Positions 40,115 to 50,360 are shown, counted from the stretch's first letter. The stretch is DNA of 50,490 bases from Thermaceae bacterium (GCA_027061845.1 JAMOVS010000047.1:1-50490), one strand, 5' to 3'. Notes: generated by a model from the sequence alone, not told the origin. Numbers and translations are program-made.

Positions 40115-41451
40115 AAAAGGTTTTGATCGCAAACCGCGGCGAGATCGCGCTGCGTATCCTGCGCACCGCCCGCGAGCTCGGGGTCAAGACGGTGGTGGTC
40201 CACTCCGAGGCCGACGCCGAGAGCCTGCCGGTGCTGCTCGCCGACGAGGCGATCTGCATCGGCCCCCCGAGCCCGGCCGAGTCCTACCTCAACATCCCCA
40301 ACATCCTCTCGGCGGCGATCGTCTCGGGGGCCGACGCCATCCACCCGGGCTACGGCTTCCTGGCTGAAAACGCGGCGTTTGCCGAGATGGTGGCCGACCA
40401 CGGCATCGCCTTCATCGGCCCCACCCCGGAGAACATGAAGCTTCTCGGCGACAAGGCCACCGCCCGCAAGATCGCCCGCGAGGCCGGGGTGCCGGTGGTC
40501 CCCGGGACCGACGAGCTGGCAAGCGTCGAGGAGGCCAAGGAGGCGGCCCAGGAGATCGGCTACCCGGTGATCTTGAAGGCCTCCGCCGGCGGCGGCGGCC
40601 GGGGCATGCGGGTGGTGCACACCGAGGAGGAGCTCGAGCGCGCCGTCTTGCAGGCCCAGGAGGAGGCCCGGGCGGCCTTCGGCAACCCCGCCGTCTACAT
40701 CGAGAAGTACATCGAGGAACCCAAGCACGTCGAGGTCCAGGTGATCGGGGACGGCAAGAAGGTGCTTCACCTCTTCGAGCGCGACTGCTCGATCCAGCGC
40801 CGCCACCAAAAGCTCCTCGAGGAGGCGCCCTCGCTGCTTCCCGACGAGGTCCGAAAAGGGCTCCTTCAAAGCGCGGTGCGGCTGGCCGAGCACGTGGGCT
40901 ACGTCTCGGCGGGAACCTTAGAGTTTTTGGTCGACCGCGAGGGCAACTACTACTTCATCGAGATGAACACCCGCATCCAGGTGGAGCACCCGGTGACCGA
41001 GATGATCACCGGGTTGGACCTGATCCGGATGCAGTTTTTGGTGGCCGGCGGCGAGCCCTTGAAGCTCCGTCAGAAGGACGTCGAGCAAAGGGGCCACGCC
41101 ATCGAGGTGCGGATCAACGCCGAGGACCCGGAGAAGAACTTCCGCCCCGCGATCGGCCAGATCGAGACCCTGCACTGGCCCGGCGGACCCGGCGTGCGGG
41201 TGGACAGCCACCTCTACGCCGGCTACAAGGTGCCGCCCTACTACGACTCGCTGCTCGGTAAGCTGATCGTCTGGGACGAGGACCGCCCCCGGGCGATCCA
41301 GCGCATGCGGCGGGCGCTTTTCGAGACCGTGCTCGAGGGCCCGGGGTTGAGGACCACGATCCCCTTCCACAAGAAGGTGCTGGACAATGCCTTCTTCCGG
41401 CGCGGGGCGGTCTACACCAACTTCGTGGCCCGGCGCATGGGGGGAGACTAG
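40111..41451 (+). CDS. accC: Acetyl-CoA carboxylase biotin carboxylase subunit
   Basis: [50 protein letters not shown]. Confidence 0.98.
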   Translation: MKKVLIANRGEIALRILRTARELGVKTVVVHSEADAESLPVLLADEAICIGPPSPAESYLNIPNILSAAIVSGADAIHPGYGFLAENAAFAEMVADHGIAFIGPTPENMKLLGDKATARKIAREAGVPVVPGTDELASVEEAKEAAQEIGYPVILKASAGGGGRGMRVVHTEEELERAVLQAQEEARAAFGNPAVYIEKYIEEPKHVEVQVIGDGKKVLHLFERDCSIQRRHQKLLEEAPSLLPDEVRKGLLQSAVRLAEHVGYVSAGTLEFLVDREGNYYFIEMNTRIQVEHPVTEMITGLDLIRMQFLVAGGEPLKLRQKDVEQRGHAIEVRINAEDPEKNFRPAIGQIETLHWPGGPGVRVDSHLYAGYKVPPYYDSLLGKLIVWDEDRPRAIQRMRRALFETVLEGPGLRTTIPFHKKVLDNAFFRRGAVYTNFVARRMGGD

Positions 41452-41460
41452 GAGGAAGCC

Positions 41461-41781
41461 ATGGTGGATTACGAACTTTCGGAATCGGCGCTCTTGCACC
41501 TTTTGGCCTTTGCCCTCGAGGACGTCGAGGGGGTACGCCTGGCCGGTCCCCGCAAGGTGGGCGAGGTGCTCGCCGGCCGTCGCCGCTCGGCCCGGGTGCT
41601 GCGCGAGGACGACGGCGTCCGGGTGGAGCTCGGCCTGGTGGCCCGCTACGGCCGCTCGCTCCCCGAGCTCGGGCGCGAGGTCCAGCGGGCGGTGAGCGAG
41701 GCCTTCCGCGCCACCGCCGGGCTCAAGGTCAACCGGGTCGACGTGGTCTTCCTGGAGGTGGAGCCGGCCGATGCGCCGTAG
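41461..41781 (+). CDS. Asp23/Gls24 family envelope stress protein
   Basis: VDYELSESALLHLLAFALEDVEGVRLAGP...; conserved neighbourhood accC-asp23-nusB. Confidence 0.82.
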   Translation: MVDYELSESALLHLLAFALEDVEGVRLAGPRKVGEVLAGRRRSARVLREDDGVRVELGLVARYGRSLPELGREVQRAVSEAFRATAGLKVNRVDVVFLEVEPADAP

Positions 41782-42205
41782 AGCCCGGGAGATCGCCTTC
41801 AAGGTGCTCTTCGAACACCTGGTTGGGGGCGTGCCGCTGGAGGAGGCCTGGCGGCACGCGCTCGAGCTCGAGGCCGAGCCCCTGGACGAGGAGACCCGGG
41901 CGTTTGCCCGCCGGTTGGTGGACGGATACCTAACGCACCGGGAAAAGGTGGACGAGGTTTTGAAGGAGACGATCGAGGGCTGGAGCTTCGGGCAGATGAA
42001 CCAGACCGACCTCACCGTGCTCCGGCTGGCCACCTACGAGGCCCTCTTCGAATCCACCCCCTTCGCCCCCCTGATCGAGGTGGCGGTCAAGATCGCCAAG
42101 CGCTACGGCGGCGAGGACTCCGGCCGCTTCGTCAACGGCGTCCTCTCCCGCCTGGTGCGGCGGGTCGAGGAGGGCGAGCTGCCCGCCGCCCCCCGGGAGG
42201 AGTAG
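41771..42205 (+). CDS. nusB: Transcription antitermination factor NusB
   Basis: RRRAREIAFKVLFEHLVGG; VAVKIAKRYGGEDSGRFVNGVLSRL. Confidence 0.95.
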   Translation: MRRRAREIAFKVLFEHLVGGVPLEEAWRHALELEAEPLDEETRAFARRLVDGYLTHREKVDEVLKETIEGWSFGQMNQTDLTVLRLATYEALFESTPFAPLIEVAVKIAKRYGGEDSGRFVNGVLSRLVRRVEEGELPAAPREE

Positions 42206-42206
42206 C

Positions 42207-43045
42207 GTGGCGGCCCGGTTCTTGTACGGGAAGCCGGTCGCCGAAAAGGTCTACGCAGAACTGAAGCGCGAGCTTCGCGAACTCCCCTTCGTCCCTCACC
42301 TGCACGTGATCCGGCTGGGGGAGGACCCGGCCTCGGCCGCCTACGTCCGCCTGAAGGCGCGGCAGGCCCGGAGGCTTGGCATCCAAAGCACGGTCCACGC
42401 CCTGCCTGAGGAAACCCCGGAAGAGGAACTCCTCGCCCGCATCGAGGCGCTGAATCAGGACCCCGAGACCGATGGGATTTTGGTCCAGCTCCCCCTGCCC
42501 AAGCACATTTCCACCGCCCGGGTTTTGGAGGCGATCGCGCCGGAGAAGGACGTGGACGGCTTTCACCCCTTGAACGTGGGGCGGCTCTGGAGCCGGGGTC
42601 CGGGGGTGGGGCTCGACCCCTGCACCCCGGCGGGGGTGATGCGCCTGCTCGAGCACTACCGCGTCCCGGTCGGGGGTCGTCGGGCGGTGGTGGTGGGCCG
42701 GAGCAACATCGTCGGCAAGCCGATGGCGGCGATGCTGCTTCACGCCGACGCCACCGTCAGCCTGGCCCACTCCAAGACCCGGGATCTCGCCGACCTCACC
42801 CGCGAGGGGGAGATTCTGGTGAGCGCGGTGGGCCGTCCGGGGTACCTTAAGCCCGAGATGGTGCGGCCGGGGGCGGTGGTGGTGGACGTGGGCATCACCC
42901 GGGTGGGGGAGGCGCTGGTGGGCGACGCCGACCCCGGGGTGGCCGAGGTCGCCGGCGCCCTGACCCCGGTCCCCGGCGGGGTGGGGCCGATGACCGTGGC
43001 CATGTTGATGCGAAACACCGTGCTCGCGGCCAAGCGGAGGCGGGG

Positions 43046-43049
<4 letters not shown>
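42207..43049 (+). CDS. folD: Bifunctional methylenetetrahydrofolate dehydrogenase/cyclohydrolase
   Basis: DGILVQLPLPKHI; VVGRSNIVGKPMAAMLL; TPVPGGVGPMTVAMLM. Confidence 0.97.
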
Positions 43050-43528
<479 letters not shown>

Positions 43529-43590
43529 GACGGCTGTCCCCCGCCAGCGGGTAGTATTAGACCGAGTATAGGTTTTTTCTGGGGGTGGTC

Positions 43591-45621
43591 ATGCTTACGC
43601 CAGTGGAAAAGCTTCTTTTCGTCCTTGCCGCCGCCGCCAGCCTTTACTTTTCCGGGATCGGCTTCTGGCGCATCTACCTCGCCTGGCGGCGGGGCAAGCC
43701 GGAGGACCGGTTCGACCGCCTTCCCGAGCGGGTGGGCCGGGCCCTCTGGCTGGTGCTGACGCAGCAGACGGTCTTCAAACGGCGCCCGATGGCGTCGTTT
43801 TTTCACGCCCTGGTCTTTTACGGCTTCGTCTATTACATGCTGGTCAACCTGGTTGACGTGGTCGAGGGCTTCTTCCCGCTGGAGCTCCGGGGCGGGTTCT
43901 GGAACGCCCACAACCTGCTGGCGGACCTCTTCACCGCCTCGGTGCTGGTGGGCATCACCGCGCTGATGATCCGCCGCTTCGTGATCCGGCCGGCCGAGCT
44001 CACCATCGCGCCCCACGTCCCGCTGCATGAAAAAGCCCGGGCCGGCATCCAGAAGGACTCCGCGATCGTGGGCGCCTTCATCTTCTTCCACGTCTCCTCG
44101 CGGCTGCTCTCCAAGGCGGCCCAGCTGGCCCACACCGAGCCTGACCCCTACCAGCCGGTGGCCAGCGCGGTGAGCGCCCTCTTCGCCGGGCTCTCGCCCG
44201 CGGGACAGGTCTTCTTCGAGCACCTCTTCTGGTGGGGCGCGATCGGCTCGATCCTCGCCTTCCTGCCCTACTTCCCGCGCTCCAAGCACATCCACCTGAT
44301 GATCTCAGGCGTCAAGCTGACCTTCCAAAAGGAGGTCCCGGGGGCGCTCCTTCCCATCGACTTCGAGGACGAGTCGGCCGAGGTCTTCGGGGTGAAGAAG
44401 CTCGAGGACTTCACCTGGCCCCGCCTGGTCGACCCCTACGCCTGCATCATGTGCAACCGCTGTCAGGAGGTCTGCCCCGCCTACACCACCGGCAAGCCGC
44501 TTTCCCCCTCCGGGATCATCATCAGCGAGCGCTACGAGTTGAACGACATCCTGCCCGAGTTCGCCGCCGGCAAGGAGAGCCCGAGGCCCCTTCTCGAGTT
44601 CGCCACCAACGAGGAGGCGCTCTGGTCCTGCACCACCTGCATGGCCTGCGTCGAGGTCTGCCCGGTGGGCAACGAGCCCATGCTCCACTTCATCGACCTG
44701 AGGCGGGAGCGGGTCCTGATGGAGGGCGAGTTTCCCGCCGAGCTGCAAAACGCCTTTAGGGGCATGGAGCGCTCGGGCAACCCCTGGGGGCTCTCGGCGG
44801 AAAAGCGCATGGACTGGGCCGAGGGCCTGCCCTTCCCGGTGCCCACCACGGCCGAGAACCCGAACCCCGAGGTGCTCTACTGGGTGGGCTGCGCCGCCAG
44901 CTACGACCCCCGGGCCCAGAAGATCGCCCGGGCGATGGCGACGATCTTCGACGCCGCCGGGCTCGACTGGGCGGTGCTCGGCAAGGAGGAAAAGTGCAGC
45001 GGCGACTCGGCCCGGCGGGCGGGGAACGAGTACCTCTTCTTCCAGCTCGCCACCGAGAACGTCGAGAAGCTGAACGCGGCGAGCCCCAAGGTGATCGTCA
45101 CCACCTGCCCCCACTGCTACCACACGATCAAGAACGAGTACCCCCAGTTCGGCGGCGAGTACCTGGTCAAGCACCACACCGAGTTCATCCAGGAGCTGGT
45201 GGAGGAGAAGAAGTTGCCGCTCTTCCCGATCCTCGAGGGCAACGCCACCTTCCACGACCCCTGCTACCTGGGCCGGCACAACGGCGTCTACGACCCGCCC
45301 CGCGACCTGGTCGCCGAGGTGGGCTTTTCCCTCACCGAGCCCGAGCGCACCCGGGAGGGGAGCTTCTGCTGCGGCGCCGGCGGGGCCCAGTTCTGGAAGG
45401 AGGAGGGGCCGGGCACGATGCGGATCTCGGAAAACCGCTACCAGGAGCTCAAGGGCACCGGCGCCGAGCTGATCGCCACCGCCTGCCCCTTCTGCATGCG
45501 CATGTTCGAGGACGAGGCGGCCCAGGACCAGGAGGGGGCTCCCGTCGTGCGCGACCTCGCCGAGCTGGTGGCCGAGGCGATCGAGGAAGAAAAACGGCGG
45601 ATCGGCCGGCTCAAGGCCTGA
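43591..45621 (+). CDS. Membrane-bound (Fe-S) oxidoreductase, HdrD/FadF (CCG-domain, ETF:menaquinone oxidoreductase-like)
   Basis: N-terminal multi-TM haem-b-like domain, two CxxCxxC ferredoxin motifs (CIMCNRCQEVCP, CTTCMACVEVCP), C-terminal CCGAGGAQFW. Confidence 0.9.
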   Translation: MLTPVEKLLFVLAAAASLYFSGIGFWRIYLAWRRGKPEDRFDRLPERVGRALWLVLTQQTVFKRRPMASFFHALVFYGFVYYMLVNLVDVVEGFFPLELRGGFWNAHNLLADLFTASVLVGITALMIRRFVIRPAELTIAPHVPLHEKARAGIQKDSAIVGAFIFFHVSSRLLSKAAQLAHTEPDPYQPVASAVSALFAGLSPAGQVFFEHLFWWGAIGSILAFLPYFPRSKHIHLMISGVKLTFQKEVPGALLPIDFEDESAEVFGVKKLEDFTWPRLVDPYACIMCNRCQEVCPAYTTGKPLSPSGIIISERYELNDILPEFAAGKESPRPLLEFATNEEALWSCTTCMACVEVCPVGNEPMLHFIDLRRERVLMEGEFPAELQNAFRGMERSGNPWGLSAEKRMDWAEGLPFPVPTTAENPNPEVLYWVGCAASYDPRAQKIARAMATIFDAAGLDWAVLGKEEKCSGDSARRAGNEYLFFQLATENVEKLNAASPKVIVTTCPHCYHTIKNEYPQFGGEYLVKHHTEFIQELVEEKKLPLFPILEGNATFHDPCYLGRHNGVYDPPRDLVAEVGFSLTEPERTREGSFCCGAGGAQFWKEEGPGTMRISENRYQELKGTGAELIATACPFCMRMFEDEAAQDQEGAPVVRDLAELVAEAIEEEKRRIGRLKA

Positions 45622-45624
45622 TAG

Positions 45625-45653
45625 GGGGGAGGGGTATGTCCCCGCCCCCTTTA
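45625..45653 (+). terminator. Hairpin terminator after the HdrD/FadF-like gene
   Basis: GGGGGAGGGG-TATGT-CCCCGCCCCC followed by TTTAT; one A.G mismatch. Confidence 0.55.
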
Positions 45654-45678
45654 TCCGAGTGCTTTAGTCGGATATAAT
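45652..45678 (+). promoter_or_regulatory. Promoter with embedded dyad for DUF59 gene (TATAAT)
   Basis: TATAAT 45673-45678; TATCCGA-N9-TCGGATA dyad 45652-45674. Confidence 0.6.
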
Positions 45679-45685
45679 GCGGGTC

Positions 45686-46078
45686 ATGAGCGAGGAGACC
45701 AAGGCCCAGGAGGCCGCCGCGGAGATGAAAAACGGGGAGTCAAAGCCGGAGAACGGGGAGCGGCTCCCCAAGGTGGAGGAGATCCTCGAGGCCCTGAAGG
45801 TGGTCAAGGACCCCGAGATTCCGGTCAACGTGGTCGACCTCGGCCTGATCTACAACGTCCACGTCAACCCCAACGGGGTGGTGGACGTCGACATGACGCT
45901 GACCGCCATCGGCTGCCCGGTGCAGGACATGATCAAGGCCGACGCCGAGCTGGCGGTGCTCAAGGTCCCCGGGGTGAAGGGCGTGAACATCGACTTCGTC
46001 TGGAGCCCGCCCTGGACCCCGGCGCGGATGACCGAGGAGGGCAAGAAGCAGCTCCGCATGCTGGGCTACAACGTCTGA
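45686..46078 (+). CDS. MIP18/DUF59 (SufT-like) Fe-S assembly protein
   Basis: VKDPEIPVNVVDLGLIYNVHV, DVDMTLTAIGCPVQDMI, WSPPWTPARMTEEGKKQLRMLGYNV; start moved from 45677 to 45686. Confidence 0.92.
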   Translation: MSEETKAQEAAAEMKNGESKPENGERLPKVEEILEALKVVKDPEIPVNVVDLGLIYNVHVNPNGVVDVDMTLTAIGCPVQDMIKADAELAVLKVPGVKGVNIDFVWSPPWTPARMTEEGKKQLRMLGYNV

Positions 46079-47004
46079 ACCTCGACCGGCGCGCTCGCCG
46101 CCCCCGGTGCCTTCGCGTCCTCGACGATCGCGAGCACCTCTCCCGGGGCGGCGACGTTGCTTTTGCCCTCGAAGCGGGTCTCGTAGAACTCCCCGACCAG
46201 CATCGGGTTCAGGCCAAAGCGGAGGTTTTCCCGGCCGGCGAGCTTCTTGGGGAGCCCCTCGGCCAGCCAGGCCTCGCCCTCGCTTCGGCTGGGATCGGCC
46301 GGCCAGGGGGCGTCCCAGGGAGCGGGGTTCGCCGAGGGCTGGACCAGGAGCCAGGCGCCGGCGGCGTCGGCTCGCTCGACGAGGCCCTCGTGGAAGGCGT
46401 CGAGGCAGATGAGGGCGGAGAGCGTCCCGATCGCGGTCCTCACCACCTGGCCGCCCCAAGTCCCCGGCTGCACCAGGGCCTTCTTCTCCGCCGGCATCAG
46501 CCGCAGCTTCTCCGGCCGGGCGAGCAGGCGGCCCTCGGGGTTCACCCAAAATCCCCAGTTGTAGGTTCCAAGGCCCAGGGGGTAGACCCCCCGGCTCGGC
46601 TCCTCGTCGAGCCGGGGGGCGAACCAGCTGCCGGCGAAGAGGTAGGCCCGGTGGCGCCGGGCGGCCTCCTCGAAGGCCCGCCGGTAGACCGGCCAGGCCA
46701 CCCGGGCCCGCGCCCGGTAGAAGCCCAGGGGCCCCTGCGCCAGCGTTCCCGGGCCCAGGTGTTTGAGCCAGACCAGCGCCGCGCGCAAGGCGGTCTCGGC
46801 CTCGAGCACCGCGTTGGGCGCCCCCAGCCAGAAGAGCAGGGGGAGGCCGAAGAGCTCGGGAAAGGCGACCACCCGGGCCGCCTCCCCGGGGGCGGCCGCC
46901 AGCGCCTCCTCCACCAGCCCCTGGACCGTGTTGGCGAAGGCCTGCTCGCTTTGGTAGATGGCCGGGTCGAGCCCGGCCTGCACCGCCGCCAGATGGACCT
47001 GCAT
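46066..47004 (-). CDS. Carbon-nitrogen hydrolase (nitrilase superfamily)
   Basis: VAFPELFGLP (Glu), PAEKKALVQPG (Lys), SALICLDAFHEGL (Cys). Confidence 0.85.
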   Translation of the reverse strand: MQVHLAAVQAGLDPAIYQSEQAFANTVQGLVEEALAAAPGEAARVVAFPELFGLPLLFWLGAPNAVLEAETALRAALVWLKHLGPGTLAQGPLGFYRARARVAWPVYRRAFEEAARRHRAYLFAGSWFAPRLDEEPSRGVYPLGLGTYNWGFWVNPEGRLLARPEKLRLMPAEKKALVQPGTWGGQVVRTAIGTLSALICLDAFHEGLVERADAAGAWLLVQPSANPAPWDAPWPADPSRSEGEAWLAEGLPKKLAGRENLRFGLNPMLVGEFYETRFEGKSNVAAPGEVLAIVEDAKAPGAASAPVEVQTL

Positions 47005-47035
47005 AACCCCAGTTTAGCCCGAGGGAGGGCGACGC

Positions 47036-47064
47036 TTTACAAAACTAAACTTGTATACTACACT
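47036..47064 (+). promoter_or_regulatory. Promoter of the PDO/glutaredoxin-like gene (TTTACA-N17-TACACT)
   Basis: TTTACA 47036-47041 and TACACT 47059-47064 in an AT-rich patch. Confidence 0.5.
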
Positions 47065-47105
47065 CTGGTATCTGGAGTATCCCCTTCGGGGGAGTGGAGG
47101 GAAAC

Positions 47106-47795
47106 ATGCCGCTTCTGGGAGAACAGGAACAGCAAATCGTCAAAGAACGCCTGGGGAACCTGACCCGGGACGTGGAGATGGTGCTTTTCACCGACTCCTC
47201 GACCGTGATCGCCCCGGGTAAGGAGCCCTGCATCTACTGCAAGGAAACCGAGCAGCTGCTCCGGGAGATCGAGCCGCTTTCCGACAAGGTCCACCTGGTG
47301 GTCTACGACCTGGCCACCGAGGAGGGCAAGCAGAAGGCCGAGGAGATGAAGGTCGAGGCCGCGCCCACCATCATCCTCCGGGAGAAGGGCTCGGACGCGG
47401 TGAACATCCGCTACCGGGGGATCCCGGCCGGCTACGAGTTCGCCAGCCTGCTCGAGGACATCGAGATGATCGGCCGCGACGGGCACGGCCTCCCCGACGA
47501 GGTGGTCAAGGAGCTCAACGAGCTGCCGCAGGACGTGATCCTGCAGGTCTTCGTCACCCCCACCTGCCCCTACTGCCCGCAGGCGGTGCGCACCAGCCAC
47601 CGCTTTGCCTACGCCTCGCCCAAGGTGATGGGGGAGATGATCGAGGCGCAGGAGTTCCCGGCGCTCGCCGACAAGTACCACATCCACGGGGTGCCGGACA
47701 CGGTGATCAACCACGGCGCCCAGCGGATCCTCGGCGCCCAGCCGGTTTCCGCCTTCCTGGACGCGATCAAGAAGGCGGTGAGCACCACCGCCTAG
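47106..47795 (+). CDS. Glutaredoxin-like protein disulfide oxidoreductase (PDO, two thioredoxin folds)
   Basis: Two redox motifs CIYC and CPYC; ATG behind GGAGG. Confidence 0.93.
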   Translation: MPLLGEQEQQIVKERLGNLTRDVEMVLFTDSSTVIAPGKEPCIYCKETEQLLREIEPLSDKVHLVVYDLATEEGKQKAEEMKVEAAPTIILREKGSDAVNIRYRGIPAGYEFASLLEDIEMIGRDGHGLPDEVVKELNELPQDVILQVFVTPTCPYCPQAVRTSHRFAYASPKVMGEMIEAQEFPALADKYHIHGVPDTVINHGAQRILGAQPVSAFLDAIKKAVSTTA

Positions 47796-47812
47796 ACCCC
47801 CGTGGGTATCGG

Positions 47813-47840
47813 AGCGGCCGCCGCGTGCGGCCGCTTTTTT
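47813..47840 (+). terminator. Rho-independent terminator
   Basis: AGCGGCCGC-CGCGT-GCGGCCGCTTTTTT. Confidence 0.9.
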
Positions 47841-47860
47841 GCATTCTCACGGGTTTTTAG

Positions 47861-47866
47861 TACCCT
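47861..47866 (+). promoter_or_regulatory. Leaderless-type -10 (TACCCT) for rhodanese-TlpA gene
   Basis: TACCCT 6 nt upstream of the ATG at 47873. Confidence 0.45.
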
Positions 47867-47872
47867 ACCGGT

Positions 47873-48706
47873 ATGCGACGCTTGGGCCCGATTCTGCTCG
47901 CCCTGGCCGCCTTGCTGGCCGCTTGCGGTAGCAAGGGGGCCTACAAGAACGTCGACCCCGAGGACCTGCACGCCCACCTCGACGACCCCGGCGTGGTGGT
48001 GGTGGACGTGCGTACCCCCGCGGAGTACGTCGAGGGCCACGTGCCCCGGGCGATCAACCTCCCCCTGCAGGAGATCGAGTCCTGGTACCAGGACCTGCCG
48101 AAGAAGAAGACCCTCTACCTGATCTGCAACTCGGGGAACCGCTCCACCCAGGCGGCCGAGTTCTTGAAGGAGAAGGGCTTTAAGAACCTCAAGAACGTCA
48201 AAGGCGGCACCAAGGCCTGGGTGGCCAAGGGCTACCCCCTCTCCACCGCGCCCGAGGACCCGGCGAAGGCGCTGGGGAAGGCGCCGAGCCGGCCCCAGGT
48301 GGCGCTTCCCGACCTCACCTTGAAGCGCCTCGGCGCCGGGGAGGTTTCGCTGCACAAGTTCCTCGGGCGGCCGCTGGTGATCAACCTCTGGGCCAGCTGG
48401 TGCCCGCCCTGCCGCGCCGAGATGCCGCTGTTGGCCGAGGCCCAGAGCCGTTACCCGGAGGTCACCTTCCTCTTCGTCAACCAGGGCGAGGACGAGGCAA
48501 CCATTCACAAGTTCTTGAGCGAGACCGGGCTGCCGCTGGGCTGGGTGCTCCTGGACCCGGACAACAAGCTCTCGCGGATTCTGAAGGCCGGCGGCCTGCC
48601 CACCACCTACTTCTTCAACGCCGAGGGTGCGCTGGTGGCCACCCACCCCGGCCAGCTCTACGAGGCGGCGCTCCAGGACTACATCGAGAAGATCCTCGAG
48701 AAGTAG
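47873..48706 (+). CDS. Lipoprotein with rhodanese domain fused to TlpA/ResA-like thioredoxin
   Basis: Lipobox LAALLAAC-GS; rhodanese loop YLICNSGNRSTQAAEFL; WASWCPPCRAEMPLL. Confidence 0.93.
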   Translation: MRRLGPILLALAALLAACGSKGAYKNVDPEDLHAHLDDPGVVVVDVRTPAEYVEGHVPRAINLPLQEIESWYQDLPKKKTLYLICNSGNRSTQAAEFLKEKGFKNLKNVKGGTKAWVAKGYPLSTAPEDPAKALGKAPSRPQVALPDLTLKRLGAGEVSLHKFLGRPLVINLWASWCPPCRAEMPLLAEAQSRYPEVTFLFVNQGEDEATIHKFLSETGLPLGWVLLDPDNKLSRILKAGGLPTTYFFNAEGALVATHPGQLYEAALQDYIEKILEK

Positions 48707-48707
48707 C

Positions 48708-50297
48708 GTGGACCTCACCCGCTATCCCTACGCCTCGGGCCGCCGGGTCGTGCTTGGGCGGCGGGCGGTGCTCGCCGCGAGCCACCCGCTCGCGGTCGCC
48801 GCCGGTGCCGAAACCCTTCACGCCGGGGGCAACGCGGTGGACGCCGCTTTGGCCATGGCGGCGGCGCTTACGGTGGTGATGCCGGTGGCGAACGGCCTCG
48901 GCGGCGACCTCTTCGCCCTGGTCGAGGACGCCGCCGGGCTCTGGGGCTTGAACGCCTCGGGAAAAAGCCCCCAGGGACTGCCGGCCGAGCGCTTCTTGGA
49001 ACGGGGCGAGCTCCCCCGACACGGCTGGCCGGCGGTGACCGTTCCCGGGGTGGTCTCGGGCTGGGCGGCGCTCTCCGCCCGCTTTGGCCGGCTTCCCCTG
49101 AGCCGGGCCCTCGCCCCGGCGATCCGCTACGCCCAGGAGGGCCACCCGGTCTCCCCGGAGGTGGCCCGGGCCTGGCGGCGGGCCGAGCGCCTGTACTTAA
49201 AGCTCGAGGGCCCCGAGTTCGAGCCCTTCAAGCGGGTCTTCTTTCCCGAAGGCCGGGCGCCCCGTCCGGGGGAGGTCTGGCGGAGCGAGGCCCACGCCGA
49301 GACCCTGAGAGCAATCGCGGAAAGTCAGGGGGAGACCTTCTACCGCGGCGCGCTGGCCGAAAAGATCGCCGCCTTCGCCGGCGAGACCGGGGGCTGGCTC
49401 TCCAAGGCCGACCTCGCCGAGCACCGGCCGATCTGGGTGGAGCCGCTTTCGGCGGGGTTCCGCGGCGCGCGGGTTTTTGAACTGCCCCCGAACGGGCAGG
49501 GGGCGGTGGCGCTTTTGGCCCTCCGGGTCCTGGAGAGGCTCGGGCTCGACGCCTACCCCGGCGAGCGGGCGCTGCACCTGGCGCTGGAGGCCACCAAGCT
49601 CGCCTTCCGCGAGGCCTTCCGGGAGATCGGCGACCCGGAGACGGCCCCCCAGGCCGTCGCGCGGCTCTTGGACCCGGCCCGCGTTCAAGCGCTCGCCGGG
49701 GAAATCGGGGAGACCGCGGGGCCCTGGCCGCGCCCCGAGTTCGTTCCCGGGGGCACCGTTTACCTGGCCGCCGCCGACCGCGAGCTCGCGGTCAGCCTGA
49801 TCCAGTCCAACTACATGGGGTTCGGCTCCGGGGTGCTCGTCCCCGGCACCGGGATCGCGTTGCAAAACCGGGGGGCGGGCTTCGTCCTCGCGCCCGGACA
49901 TCCAAACCGGGTCGCTCCCGGAAAGCGCCCCTACCACACGATCATCCCGGGCTTCCTGGAGCTCGCCACCGGCGAGCGCGGGGCCTTCGGCCTGATGGGG
50001 GGCTTCATGCAGCCCCAGGGGCACGTCCAGCTGGTGCTCCGGTTGGTGCTCGAGGGCCTAAACCCCCAGGCGGCCCTGGACGCGCCCCGTTGGCAGCTGG
50101 ATTTTTCCTCGCGGGCGGTGCTCTTGGAACCTGGCTTTGCCCGCGATCTGGCCCTCGGCCTGGTCGAGCGGGGCCACCGGGTCCGGCTGGAGCCCGAGCA
50201 CGCCCGCTTCGGCCGCGGGCAGTTTGCCTTTCGAAAGGGCGGGGTCCTGCTCGGGGCCAGCGAGCCGCGGGCCGACGGGTTGGCCCTCGCCCTTTGA
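48708..50297 (+). CDS. Gamma-glutamyltransferase family protein (GTG start)
   Basis: GGNAVDAALAMAAALTVVMPVANGLGGDLFALV; LIQSNYMGFGSGVLVPGTGIALQNRGAGF. Confidence 0.93.
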   Translation: MDLTRYPYASGRRVVLGRRAVLAASHPLAVAAGAETLHAGGNAVDAALAMAAALTVVMPVANGLGGDLFALVEDAAGLWGLNASGKSPQGLPAERFLERGELPRHGWPAVTVPGVVSGWAALSARFGRLPLSRALAPAIRYAQEGHPVSPEVARAWRRAERLYLKLEGPEFEPFKRVFFPEGRAPRPGEVWRSEAHAETLRAIAESQGETFYRGALAEKIAAFAGETGGWLSKADLAEHRPIWVEPLSAGFRGARVFELPPNGQGAVALLALRVLERLGLDAYPGERALHLALEATKLAFREAFREIGDPETAPQAVARLLDPARVQALAGEIGETAGPWPRPEFVPGGTVYLAAADRELAVSLIQSNYMGFGSGVLVPGTGIALQNRGAGFVLAPGHPNRVAPGKRPYHTIIPGFLELATGERGAFGLMGGFMQPQGHVQLVLRLVLEGLNPQAALDAPRWQLDFSSRAVLLEPGFARDLALGLVERGHRVRLEPEHARFGRGQFAFRKGGVLLGASEPRADGLALAL

Positions 50298-50360
50298 CCA
50301 TCGACCTTGATAACGGCCTGGGGGCATGCGGGGATGGGACCCGCGCGGTTTGGAACCCGA

